Assembly (NCBI GenBank): GCA_002452215.1
Contig: DKCO01000058.1
Span: 1-13,541, forward strand
Length of the DNA: 13,541 bases
Direction: 5' to 3'
DNA from: Spirochaetales bacterium UBA6872
GTDB taxonomy: Bacteria > Spirochaetota > Spirochaetia > Sphaerochaetales > Sphaerochaetaceae
Made by a program: the position numbers and the translations under genes. The number at the start of each line of letters is the position of its first letter. The first letter of the stretch is position 1. The notes under the pieces were generated by a model. It did no database searches. It was not told the origin of the DNA and saw only the letters and a list, made by a program, of their open reading frames with translations. Below are positions 5,856 through 13,486 of the stretch, one piece after another.

Positions 5856-7244
5856 ATGGAATATTTGTCTTTTGCGCTTATTGCGCTTTCTCTTTTATTA
5901 GTTGTGCTCATGATCTTCCTTGCAAAAAGCAAGAAAACAAATGATATAAAGATCAGCGATGCTGAACTCTATAGAATCAGGGAGGAGATCAGATTGTCTC
6001 TTGTTGGGGAGTTTGAACGTATGTCCAGCTCTCTTGATAGCTCATTGATTAAAAGCTATGAGCAAACAATAAAGCTCAATGACCAAGTCTCTGTCGCTTT
6101 TTCTCGTATAAATGCATCAAACAGAGAGAGCATGGATGCCATTTTCAGGCAACTTTCATCAATCGAGAAAAGCCAAGCTGATAAACTTTTGAGCATACAA
6201 GGCTCGCTATATGACAATCTTGATCGGATAAGAAAAGCCAACAATGAGGCATTTGTAGACATTTCAAACAAAAGTGATAATCTTACTAAGCAAGTCAGAG
6301 ATGGACTGGATTTAATAAGAAAGGACAACAATGCAAAGCTTGATGAGATGAGAAGCGTTGTCGACGAGAAATTGCAAGAGACGCTAGACAAGAGGATCGT
6401 CCAATCATTTAAAGTCGTAAACGAGAGTCTTGAGAAACTGCATCAAAGCCTTGGGAGCCTTAATGCCTTGACATCTGATGTGCAAAGCATCAACAAGATA
6501 TTCTCAAACGTTAAATCGAGAGGTATTTGGGGAGAAGTGCAAGCTGAGAGCATCTTGAATGATATCTTGGCAAAAGACCAATTTGTAAAAGACTATTCAC
6601 CAAGAAACAACAGAGAAAAGGTCGAGTTCGCAATAAAATTGCCAGGAAAAGACAACTCAGGCTCTGTCTATCTTCCAATAGATTCGAAGTTTCCGACAAC
6701 CGATTACGTAAAGTACAAGGAAGCTGTTGATATGCATGACGAAGCGCAAATAGCTTCATCTCTGAAAGCTGTCAAAGAAAGAGTACTTTCAGAGGCAAAA
6801 GATATCCAAAAGAAATACATAGTCACTCCTGAGACAACGGATTTTGGCATTCTCTTTGTTCCTGCAGAGAGCATTTACATAGAACTTTTAAGGATCCCGG
6901 ATTTTGCCGATAGGCTTCAAAACGAGCAAAGAGTCATTTTAAGTGGCCCTAACAACTTCGCAGCACTCTTAAATTCCCTCAGACTTGGGTTCAAAACATT
7001 GCAAATCGAAAGATATACTTGCCAGATTTGGCATAGCTTCGAGACATTGAAGAAATATTTTTCCGACTTGGCAAAAGCAATTGATGACTCGAAAAAAGCT
7101 GTAGACAAAGCATCTGACGAGTTGGAAAGCGCAAGCAAAAAGAAAGAAAAGCTATCGACAGTGATCACTCTAATGGAGAACTCAAGTGCAAAACAAAATC
7201 TTGTATCTTTTGAGGAATATAAAGACCAACACTTCTTGCAATAG
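5856..7244 (+). CDS. rmuC: RmuC-family protein, putative nuclease-like membrane-anchored protein
   Basis: The 462-residue protein has one N-terminal membrane anchor (~3-23), a long alpha-helical, coiled-coil-prone stretch (~35-215) and the RmuC domain (~216-440). RGIWGEVQ (222-229), the DSKFP motif (276-280) and GPNNFAALLNSLRLGF (364-379) are diagnostic. The fold is grouped with PD-(D/E)XK nucleases, and E. coli rmuC mutants show altered recombination of inverted repeats; the biochemical activity is not settled. The ATG at 5856 is preferred over a TTG at 5787 because the metQ terminator lies between them and the ATG puts the hydrophobic anchor at the N-terminus. No Shine-Dalgarno precedes it. 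No recombination genes lie next to it, so context gives little help. Confidence 0.88.
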   Translation: MEYLSFALIALSLLLVVLMIFLAKSKKTNDIKISDAELYRIREEIRLSLVGEFERMSSSLDSSLIKSYEQTIKLNDQVSVAFSRINASNRESMDAIFRQLSSIEKSQADKLLSIQGSLYDNLDRIRKANNEAFVDISNKSDNLTKQVRDGLDLIRKDNNAKLDEMRSVVDEKLQETLDKRIVQSFKVVNESLEKLHQSLGSLNALTSDVQSINKIFSNVKSRGIWGEVQAESILNDILAKDQFVKDYSPRNNREKVEFAIKLPGKDNSGSVYLPIDSKFPTTDYVKYKEAVDMHDEAQIASSLKAVKERVLSEAKDIQKKYIVTPETTDFGILFVPAESIYIELLRIPDFADRLQNEQRVILSGPNNFAALLNSLRLGFKTLQIERYTCQIWHSFETLKKYFSDLAKAIDDSKKAVDKASDELESASKKKEKLSTVITLMENSSAKQNLVSFEEYKDQHFLQ

Positions 7245-7272
7245 AATATTTATACAATAAAACCGGTATTAA

Positions 7273-7304
7273 TTGACAATAACTGAATAAATATGTAAAT
7301 ATTC
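7273..7304 (+). promoter_or_regulatory. Promoter and inverted repeat upstream of ornithine carbamoyltransferase
   Basis: A consensus -35 TTGACA (7273-7278) is followed after 17 bp by a weaker -10 TAAATA (7296-7301). An imperfect inverted repeat, GAATA (7285-7289) with TATTC (7300-7304), covers the -10; 7 of 10 positions pair across the 20-bp element. The TGAAT at 7284-7288 recalls an ArgR half-site (TGAAT...ATTCA), but the spacing is wider than the usual box, so an arginine-repressor operator is only a possibility. Confidence 0.5.
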
Positions 7305-7320
7305 CTCTATGGAGAAAAAA

Positions 7321-8328
7321 ATGAATCTAAAAGGCAGAAGTTTTCTTACTTTGAAGGATTACACAAAGGATGAGATTCTTTATCTCATAGATCTTGCATC
7401 TAAGTTGAAAAAGAAAAAGAAAGAGGGTATTTCTGACGAGGCTTTAAAAGGAAAATTGCTCGAAAATAAGAATATCGTTCTTCTCTTTGATAAGACATCA
7501 ACAAGGACTCGTTGTTCCTTTGAAGTTGCGGCTTTTGATGAAGGTGCTGGAGTTACTTTCCTTACAAATTCGCAAATGGGGAAGAAGGAATCGCTGGAAG
7601 ATAGCGCCAAGGTCCTTGGAAGGATGTATGACGGGATAGAGTACAGAGGTTTTGAGCATAAGATTGTAGAAGATCTGGCAAAGTACTCTGGTGTTCCTGT
7701 TTGGAATGGGCTTACAGACGATGATCATCCAACACAAGTGCTTGCAGATTTTCTAACAGCAATTGAACACATTGATAAGCCTTTGGATCAGATGAAGCTA
7801 GCTTTTATAGGTGATGGACGAAACAACGTTGCAAACGCTTTGATGATAGGAGCAAGCAAAGTAGGCATGGATTTCGCGCTCGGTGCGCCAATGTCACTTC
7901 ATCCAGATAAAGCTCTCCTTTCAAAGTGCAATGAATGGGCGCAGGAAAATGGATCTTCTATAGCCATTGAAACAGATGCAAAGAAAGCTGTTGAAGGTGC
8001 TGACATAATCTATACAGATATATGGTGTTCGATGGGAGAAGAGGATAAGATGGCTGAGCGAATCGAGCTCTTGCGCCCATACCAAGTCGACTGCGGGCTT
8101 TTGAAGGCATCTGGAAATGATAAAGTAATCTTTGAGCATTGCTTGCCATCCTTCCATGACTTGAATACCTCTACAGCTAAAATGGTATATGAGAAGTGGG
8201 GTCTCAAGGAGATGGAGGTCACTGATGAAGTCTTCAGAAGCGACGCATCTGTTGTGTTTGATGAAGCCGAGAACAGGATGCATACAATAAAGGCTGTGAT
8301 GGTAGCGACAATATCGGACAAGCTTTGA
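7321..8328 (+). CDS. argF: Ornithine carbamoyltransferase
   Basis: The 335-residue cytoplasmic enzyme converts ornithine and carbamoyl phosphate to citrulline, or runs in reverse in the arginine deiminase pathway. The carbamoyl-phosphate loop STRTR (60-64), DHPTQ (135-139), DIWCSMG (233-239, ornithine side) and EHCLP (272-276) are all intact, with HCLP separating it from aspartate carbamoyltransferases. Length matches E. coli ArgI (334) and catabolic ArcB (336). The start at 7321 is chosen because GGAG (7311-7314) is 6 nt upstream; an in-frame ATG at 7309 overlaps that site. No other arginine gene lies in the window, so anabolic (argF) versus catabolic (arcB) use cannot be decided. Its stop is 3 bp from that of the convergent exporter gene. 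Confidence 0.93.
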   Translation: MNLKGRSFLTLKDYTKDEILYLIDLASKLKKKKKEGISDEALKGKLLENKNIVLLFDKTSTRTRCSFEVAAFDEGAGVTFLTNSQMGKKESLEDSAKVLGRMYDGIEYRGFEHKIVEDLAKYSGVPVWNGLTDDDHPTQVLADFLTAIEHIDKPLDQMKLAFIGDGRNNVANALMIGASKVGMDFALGAPMSLHPDKALLSKCNEWAQENGSSIAIETDAKKAVEGADIIYTDIWCSMGEEDKMAERIELLRPYQVDCGLLKASGNDKVIFEHCLPSFHDLNTSTAKMVYEKWGLKEMEVTDEVFRSDASVVFDEAENRMHTIKAVMVATISDKL

Positions 8329-8331
8329 CTA

Positions 8332-8910
8332 TCAGGCAAATGCTCGTAAAGTGCATTTTATGGCCAGTATGATCAATGATGACGCAAAAACGATATTGAA
8401 GAGTCTTGTATGTTGTTTGTATGCATTTGAGAGTATTTGGCCACAAAGTGCCCACAATAGGCCTGTTAAAAAGCAGATGATCGGTATGAGAAGCGAAAGG
8501 ATATAGCCCTCAAGCCATGATTTAGAGATGGGTATGATGAAGCTTGATATCGCACTAAGGCATAATAGCATGACTTTCATGTTTGCCAATTGCATGACAA
8601 CTCCAGTTTTGAATCCACCAGTGTCTTTTGCAAGTGAAATGTTGTTCTTGGCTAAAAGCATTATTGCAAGATACAGCATATATAGCGCACCTAGAAGCTG
8701 CATAGCAGGTTCTATTTGAGGAAGGACTCGGAAAATTATGAAAGAAAGCATGTAGGATAGTGATGAAAGCAGCAAGATCCCAACAAACATACCTAAATTC
8801 AAGAAAATCCCTTTCCTGATTCCTTTCCTTGATGCGTTTGCCAGGCTTGCTATCGTATTTGGCCCTGGCGTTATTGACATTGTTACTATGAAGACAATCA
8901 AATCTAACAT
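8332..8910 (-). CDS. LysE/RhtB-family amino-acid exporter
   Basis: The 192-residue inner-membrane protein has about six hydrophobic segments. The N-terminal TPGPNT motif (14-19), the basic loop with G at ~30-36, and the QLANMKV segment (107-113, usually NPK in relatives) mark the LysE/RhtB family, whose members export amino acids or related metabolites. The substrate cannot be read from sequence. Its position tail-to-tail with ornithine carbamoyltransferase could hint at basic amino acids, but convergent placement is weak evidence. It starts 54 bp from a divergent TetR regulator, the classic arrangement for a regulated exporter. No Shine-Dalgarno precedes the ATG; a perfect TATAAT sits 5 nt upstream. 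Confidence 0.88.
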   Translation of the reverse strand: MLDLIVFIVTMSITPGPNTIASLANASRKGIRKGIFLNLGMFVGILLLSSLSYMLSFIIFRVLPQIEPAMQLLGALYMLYLAIMLLAKNNISLAKDTGGFKTGVVMQLANMKVMLLCLSAISSFIIPISKSWLEGYILSLLIPIICFLTGLLWALCGQILSNAYKQHTRLFNIVFASSLIILAIKCTLRAFA

Positions 8911-8912
8911 GA

Positions 8913-8923
8913 ACTATTATAGT
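8913..8923. promoter_or_regulatory. Exporter -10 box within a perfect palindrome: candidate TetR operator
   Basis: ACTATTATAGT is a perfect 11-bp inverted repeat. On the minus strand it contains TATAAT (8921-8916), 5 nt before the exporter ATG. A related sequence, AGTATTAAACT (8947-8957), matches it at 8 of 11 positions and lies 34 bp away, in front of the tetR gene. A repressor bound here would block the exporter promoter and could also repress its own gene. Binding is inferred from layout. Confidence 0.5.
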
Positions 8924-8964
8924 AATCATTCATCTTTTTTCTATAAAGTATTAAACTAGGAAGC

Positions 8965-9570
8965 ATGCCAAAGAAAGTCGACAAACTTGCTAGAAAAGAG
9001 CTGATTTTGAGTACAGCACTCAAGATATTCGCCAAAGACGGATATAGAGATGCCAATTTATCGTTGATTGCTGAAGAAAGTGGCGTTTCGCGTCCAACTT
9101 TATATCAATATTTCCATGATAAGAACGATATCTTTTATTATGCTGCAAAGCTTGTCACTGGAAAGATGTTTGAGCGATATTCCCAGATCGCGTGGGAAGA
9201 GGGCGATGCGGATGAAATCGATAGGATAATGAGCATCGCCAAAGATGTACTTGAAGTTGCATCATCTAATGGAAGCACAGTATCGAATCTTCTTGAATTC
9301 ATGCTCTCTGAGAAAAAAAGAGGCGTGGACTTTGCTAAAGTAGTTGAGAAGAGGACAGCCAAGCTTGTAATCCTTTTAAAACGCTTGATAAGACAAGGAA
9401 TATCAGGCGGTAGGATAATAAAATGCAACGTTGATGATGTTGCGAAGAATATCTTCAACCTCATAGAATCTTGTTGTTTCCAAGTCGGTTTTTTCCAGAC
9501 ATTTGATAAAGACGCAGCATTGGAATTAATGGAAAGTTATCTGGATTTTCTTCGCATAAAACTTTACTAA
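8965..9570 (+). CDS. TetR/AcrR-family transcriptional regulator
   Basis: The 201-residue protein has an N-terminal TetR DNA-binding domain (~8-58) with the helix-turn-helix at ~32-51: LSLIAEESGVSRPTLYQYF is a textbook match, followed by KNDIFYYA. The C-terminal ~130 residues are an alpha-helical ligand-binding and dimerisation region of no recognised subgroup. TetR proteins usually repress a neighbouring transporter until a ligand binds, and the divergent LysE-family exporter is the obvious target. The start is the first ATG and gives the usual short basic N-terminus. AGGAAG (8958-8963) is present but only 1 nt from the ATG, so the ribosome site is suboptimal. clpB starts 62 bp downstream on the same strand. 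Confidence 0.9.
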   Translation: MPKKVDKLARKELILSTALKIFAKDGYRDANLSLIAEESGVSRPTLYQYFHDKNDIFYYAAKLVTGKMFERYSQIAWEEGDADEIDRIMSIAKDVLEVASSNGSTVSNLLEFMLSEKKRGVDFAKVVEKRTAKLVILLKRLIRQGISGGRIIKCNVDDVAKNIFNLIESCCFQVGFFQTFDKDAALELMESYLDFLRIKLY

Positions 9571-9591
9571 TGGAAGTCTCGTTATTATATT
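9563..9591 (+). promoter_or_regulatory. Predicted promoter of clpB
   Basis: TTTACT (9563-9568) and TATATT (9586-9591) are spaced 17 bp apart. The -35 overlaps the end of tetR, and the start near 9598 leaves about 35 nt of leader. I see no CIRCE inverted repeat and no CtsR-type repeat, so heat-shock control of clpB is not visible here. Confidence 0.4.
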
Positions 9592-9632
9592 CATCTTGTG
9601 TGTGTACCCTATTGTAATAATTGGAGGTATAG

Positions 9633-12197
9633 ATGAATTTTGATAAATTTACATTAAAGTTGCAAAGTGCGATAGAGGATGCTGTGAAACTTGCAGAGCA
9701 AGAGCAACATACTGAAGTAGTGCCAGCACATATATTAATAGCACTGACAGAACAAGCAGACGGAGTTCTAAGACCTCTCTTCGAGAAATTGGGAGTTTCT
9801 CCTGATGAAGTAGTATCGAGGATGAAGGATGTTCTGTCTAGGTTGCCTAAGACTTATGGCGATGCCCAAAGGACATTTTCCAGGTCGGCTGCTCGTATTT
9901 TGAATGCTTGTGACAAAACAGCATCAGAGTTCAAGGATGAGTATATCTCAGCTGAGCACTTTTTACTGTCGACATTGACAGATGAGTGCCCAGAGAAGGA
10001 TGAGCTTGTTTCATTGGGTGTAACCAAGGATAGAGTCCTTGCAGCTTTGAAAGCGATTAGAGGAAACCAGAGGATTACAAACCAAGATCCAGAGGCTGGA
10101 TATCAAGCACTCGATAAATATTGCAAGGATTTAACTAGAGCTGCAAGGGAAGACAAGCTTGATCCTGTAATCGGAAGAGACGAAGAGATCAGACGTGTCA
10201 TGCAAGTTCTTTGCAGAAGAACGAAGAATAACCCAGTCCTTATTGGAGAGCCTGGAGTTGGTAAGACAGCTATTGTAGAGGGTTTGGCAGAAAGGATTGC
10301 AAAGGGTGATGTGCCTGAGTCGCTTGCTGATAAGAGGCTTCTTTCTCTTGACTTGGGTTCTCTTATCGCTGGAGCTAAATTCAGAGGTGAGTTCGAGGAA
10401 AGGCTTAAAGGTGTAATCAATGAAGTTACAAAGAGCGAAGGAAAGATAATCCTCTTTATTGATGAACTTCATACTATTGTAGGCGCTGGCGCATCCGAAG
10501 GTTCAACTGATGCATCGAATTTGATTAAGCCAGCATTGGCTCGAGGGGAACTTCATGCAATTGGTGCGACTACATTGGATGAGTACAGAAAATACATCGA
10601 GAGCGATAAGGCCCTAGAGAGAAGATTTCAGCCTGTTTATACGAAGGAACCGAGCGTAGAGGATACAATATCGATTCTTAGAGGATTGCAACAGAAATAT
10701 GAGCTTCACCATGGCGTAAGGATCAAGGACGAGGCGCTAGTTGCAGCTGCAACTCTTTCTGATAGATATCTTACAAACAGATTCCTTCCTGATAAAGCAA
10801 TCGACCTTGTTGATGAAGCAGCTTCACAGATAAAGATGGAGATTGAGTCTCAACCGGAGGAGCTTGATAAGCTTCAAAGGAAAATGCTTCAACTGAACAT
10901 CGAGAAGCAGGCGCTTTCAAGAGAGGAAGATGAGGGCTCGAAAGAGCGATTGAAGAAGATTTCTGCCGAGCTTGGTGAACTCCAAGGTAAGTATGATGCA
11001 TTGCACCTCGAGTGGCAAAACGAGAAGGATGCTATCATGGCTCTTAGAAAGAAGAAGGCAGAGTTGGAACAGCTTTCTCTGAAAGAGCAAAATGCTGAGA
11101 GGACTGGCGATTTGAATACTGCTGCTATGATCAAGCATGGTCAGATGCCACAATTGATGGCTCAGATTGACGAGGCTGAAAAGAAAGTCAATAGCTTCAA
11201 AGGCGACGACCATAGGCTTTTGAGAGAGGAAGTCACAGAGGATGACATTGCTAAGGTTGTCTCTGCTTGGACTGGAGTGCCTGTCTCGAAGATGATGAGT
11301 TCCGAGATGCAAAAGTATGTAAATTTGGAGAGTACTCTTTCGAAGTCGGTTGTTGGACAGGAAGAAGCTATAGAAGCTGTATCGAATGCAATCAGAAGAA
11401 ACAAGGCAGGAATTGGCGATGAGCATAGACCTCTTGGTTCTTTCTTGTTTGCAGGTCCTACTGGTGTAGGTAAGACTCTTTTGGCTAAAGTCCTTGCGGG
11501 TTTCTTGTTTGATGATGAGAAGGCCTTGACTAGGATTGATATGTCAGAGTACATGGAAAAGTACTCAGTCTCTAGGCTTATTGGAGCTCCTCCAGGATAT
11601 GTAGGCTATGATCAGGGTGGTCAGTTGACAGAAGTTGTAAGGCGAAGGCCATATTCTGTTATCCTTTTTGATGAGATAGAGAAGGCACACCCGGATGTTT
11701 TCAATATTCTGTTGCAAGTGTTGGATGATGGTAGGCTTACAGACGGCCAGGGAAGAGTCGTGGACTTTACAAATACAATCATAATCATGACTAGCAACCT
11801 TGGTAGCGAGTATATTCTAAAGGATCCAGATCATGCAAAAGAGAAAGTTATGGATGTGATTGAACATTCGTTCAAGCCTGAGTTCATAAACAGAATCGAT
11901 GAGATTGTAGTATTCAATCCACTTGGAAAGCCTGAGATCAGAAAGATTGTACAGCTTCAATTGGAGGCACTTAACCATCGTTTGGAGAAGAAGGGCTTCA
12001 AGATGGAATGGAACGACAGTGTTGTCGATTACATTGCAGATAATGGTTTTGATCCTTCGTTCGGTGCAAGGCCAATTAGAAGGTTTATACAAAACGAGAT
12101 CGAGAATGAGTTGTCGAAGGAGCTTCTGTCTGGCCAGTTGACAAGTGGCAAGACTATAAAAGTTTCACTCAAGGATGATAGGATTGTTGTTGCTTGA
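9633..12197 (+). CDS. clpB: ClpB disaggregase (AAA+ chaperone)
   Basis: This 854-residue (E. coli 857) hexameric ATPase threads aggregated proteins through its pore together with DnaK. The order is: N-domain (~1-150), AAA-1 with Walker A GEPGVGKT (205-212), Walker B ILFIDE (273-278) and arginine fingers R330-R331, the coiled-coil middle domain (~400-525), AAA-2 with GPTGVGKT (608-615) and VILFDE (676-681), the pore loop GYVGYD (655-660), then the C-terminal domain. The long middle domain marks ClpB rather than ClpA/ClpC. The AAA-1 pore loop reads KFRGEFE with F250 where KYRGEFE is usual. GGAGG (9623-9627) lies 5 nt upstream of the start. Its last 33 bp overlap the convergent MocA-like gene. 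Confidence 0.97.
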   Translation: MNFDKFTLKLQSAIEDAVKLAEQEQHTEVVPAHILIALTEQADGVLRPLFEKLGVSPDEVVSRMKDVLSRLPKTYGDAQRTFSRSAARILNACDKTASEFKDEYISAEHFLLSTLTDECPEKDELVSLGVTKDRVLAALKAIRGNQRITNQDPEAGYQALDKYCKDLTRAAREDKLDPVIGRDEEIRRVMQVLCRRTKNNPVLIGEPGVGKTAIVEGLAERIAKGDVPESLADKRLLSLDLGSLIAGAKFRGEFEERLKGVINEVTKSEGKIILFIDELHTIVGAGASEGSTDASNLIKPALARGELHAIGATTLDEYRKYIESDKALERRFQPVYTKEPSVEDTISILRGLQQKYELHHGVRIKDEALVAAATLSDRYLTNRFLPDKAIDLVDEAASQIKMEIESQPEELDKLQRKMLQLNIEKQALSREEDEGSKERLKKISAELGELQGKYDALHLEWQNEKDAIMALRKKKAELEQLSLKEQNAERTGDLNTAAMIKHGQMPQLMAQIDEAEKKVNSFKGDDHRLLREEVTEDDIAKVVSAWTGVPVSKMMSSEMQKYVNLESTLSKSVVGQEEAIEAVSNAIRRNKAGIGDEHRPLGSFLFAGPTGVGKTLLAKVLAGFLFDDEKALTRIDMSEYMEKYSVSRLIGAPPGYVGYDQGGQLTEVVRRRPYSVILFDEIEKAHPDVFNILLQVLDDGRLTDGQGRVVDFTNTIIIMTSNLGSEYILKDPDHAKEKVMDVIEHSFKPEFINRIDEIVVFNPLGKPEIRKIVQLQLEALNHRLEKKGFKMEWNDSVVDYIADNGFDPSFGARPIRRFIQNEIENELSKELLSGQLTSGKTIKVSLKDDRIVVA

Positions 12198-12737
12198 GAT
12201 TAAGCTTTCATAGCGTGATGGAGTATCGACATCAAGAATCGATCCTATCGAGGCTTCGAACTTTGCATAGCCAGAAGCCTCTAAATACTCTTTCATTGTT
12301 CCGGGAAAAGCGAGTAGCTTCTCCCGGTTTTCTTTTCTATATGCAACAGGATGGCCGGGTTCTTCATTGTGCATTGCTCTTGAAATGGAGCTCTTGGAAA
12401 GCATGTTTTGCACTCCTTCTATGTCTGATGATTTTATATATGGCAAATCGCCAGGAATGATCATAAAATCATCATCTGATACGTTCTCAACGCCAAGTAG
12501 AGAGCTAGACCTTTGTCCATCTTTGTAGCATCGATTGTATACAAACATGATGGGGTAGGGTCTGAGCAGTTTTTCGATCTTCTCTTTGTCGTGACCTGTT
12601 ATTACTATTATTCTATCAGAGTAAGGCATTATCGCTTTAAGAGTGGTTTCTAGAATAGTGGAGCCCTTAAACGGGAGAAGGAGTTTGTTTTGTCCCATTC
12701 TTGATGATAGTCCTGCGGCTAATACGATTGTAGTCAT
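12165..12737 (-). CDS. MocA-like nucleotidyltransferase (NTP_transf_3 type)
   Basis: This 190-residue cytoplasmic protein has the nucleotide-binding signature LAAGLSSRMGQNKLLLPF (6-23), the metal-binding GDLP (96-99), GHPV (128-131) and DVDTP (169-173). This order matches MocA, which transfers CMP to molybdopterin, and related YgfJ-type proteins linked to molybdenum hydroxylases. No molybdenum enzyme or cofactor gene is in the window, so substrate and pathway are unproven; sugar or polyol-phosphate nucleotidyltransfer is less likely given GHPV and DVDTP. The ATG at 12737 is chosen over an upstream TTG at 12764 because the motif starts 5 residues in and a TATAAT lies 6 nt before it. It has no Shine-Dalgarno. 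It ends inside the clpB coding sequence. Confidence 0.82.
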   Translation of the reverse strand: MTTIVLAAGLSSRMGQNKLLLPFKGSTILETTLKAIMPYSDRIIVITGHDKEKIEKLLRPYPIMFVYNRCYKDGQRSSSLLGVENVSDDDFMIIPGDLPYIKSSDIEGVQNMLSKSSISRAMHNEEPGHPVAYRKENREKLLAFPGTMKEYLEASGYAKFEASIGSILDVDTPSRYESLISSNNNPIILE

Positions 12738-12743
12738 AGTTTT

Positions 12744-12749
12744 ATTATA
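12744..12749 (-). promoter_or_regulatory. -10 box of the MocA-like gene (leaderless layout)
   Basis: On the minus strand a perfect TATAAT ends 6 nt before the ATG at 12737. Transcription would begin at or within a base of the start codon. No good -35 lies at 16-18 bp. Confidence 0.5.
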
Positions 12750-12757
12750 ATCACTTT

Positions 12758-12779
12758 CATGCAATTGAAATCATGCAAT
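12758..12779. repeat. Direct repeat CATGCAAT in a divergent promoter region
   Basis: CATGCAAT occurs at 12758-12765 and 12772-12779 (14-bp period) within the 62-bp gap between the MocA-like and DUF554 genes. It overlaps the -35 of the DUF554 promoter, so it could be a shared regulator site, though an 8-bp repeat in A+T-rich DNA may be chance. Confidence 0.4.
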
Positions 12780-12793
12780 CGTCGTTTTAGAAT
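12765..12793 (+). promoter_or_regulatory. Promoter of the DUF554 gene (leaderless layout)
   Basis: TTGAAA (12765-12770) and TAGAAT (12788-12793) are spaced by an ideal 17 bp. The ATG follows 6 nt after the -10, so transcription should start at the start codon. No Shine-Dalgarno is present. Confidence 0.6.
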
Positions 12794-12799
12794 GCTTTT

Positions 12800-13486
12800 A
12801 TGCTGATTACGCTTGTAAATGCTATTTCTGTAATAATCGGAACCTCTATAGGATTGTTGATGAAAAGAGCAATATCATCTGCATTTCGGGATGTCATAAT
12901 GCTCAGCGCTGGTATTATAACATTGGTCATTGGTTTTCAAATGATATCTGACGATGCATCAATGATTGCACTTCTTTTTTCACTGATCTTTGGTGGTTTG
13001 ATAGGATATGGATTGAAGATAGAGGATAGGATTGTCTCTCTTGGTGACAAGTTTTCTTTTCTTTCAAAGAAGGATGGATCTGTAGGTCTTGCTTTTCTCA
13101 ATTCATCTTTGTTGTTTTGCTCAGGAGCTATGTCTATTGTTGGTTCTATAGACCTTGGCACTACAGGCGATGGCTCACTGATATTGATAAAATCGATAAT
13201 GGATGGTTTTATGGCAATTGTATTTGCTGCAACATATGGGCCAGGTGTCTACCTTTCAGCCATTGTCATAATAATATACCAAGGTTTTTGGGTTTATGCT
13301 GGATCATATCTAGAACCTATTATCGGATCAGCTTCCATAGAATCAATTGCTTCTCTTGGTGGTTGTTTGCTTATTATGATTGCTATTTCTCTAATTGGCC
13401 TTAAGAATATCAAAACGGCAAATTTTATACCTGCTTTAGTCTTGGCTCCTCTCTTTTCATTCATTTTTGAATTGTTAGCAATTTAA
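12800..13486 (+). CDS. DUF554 family membrane protein
   Basis: The 228-residue protein has about seven hydrophobic segments and very little soluble mass. The pattern of DUF554 (YdfK-like) proteins is present: an N-terminal GTSIGLLMK (14-22), the FCSGAMSIVGSIDLGTTGD region (106-124), KSIMDG (130-135), a glycine-rich YGPGVYLS (146-153) and IYQG (158-161). Function is unknown; topology suggests transport. It is transcribed divergently from the MocA-like gene over 62 bp, so the two could share control, but nothing ties their functions together. The start at 12800 places the first membrane segment at the N-terminus and fits the promoter 6 nt upstream. The window ends 55 bp after the stop. Confidence 0.86.
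   Translation: MLITLVNAISVIIGTSIGLLMKRAISSAFRDVIMLSAGIITLVIGFQMISDDASMIALLFSLIFGGLIGYGLKIEDRIVSLGDKFSFLSKKDGSVGLAFLNSSLLFCSGAMSIVGSIDLGTTGDGSLILIKSIMDGFMAIVFAATYGPGVYLSAIVIIIYQGFWVYAGSYLEPIIGSASIESIASLGGCLLIMIAISLIGLKNIKTANFIPALVLAPLFSFIFELLAI

Noticed and set aside
10103..11554. Long antisense open frames opposite clpB
   Set aside because: They mirror the codon structure of clpB, show no recognisable domains and lack ribosome sites.
12738..12764. TTG start for the MocA-like gene, 9 codons upstream
   Set aside because: It would place the TATAAT box inside the coding region. The nucleotide-binding motif fits an N-terminus at 12737.
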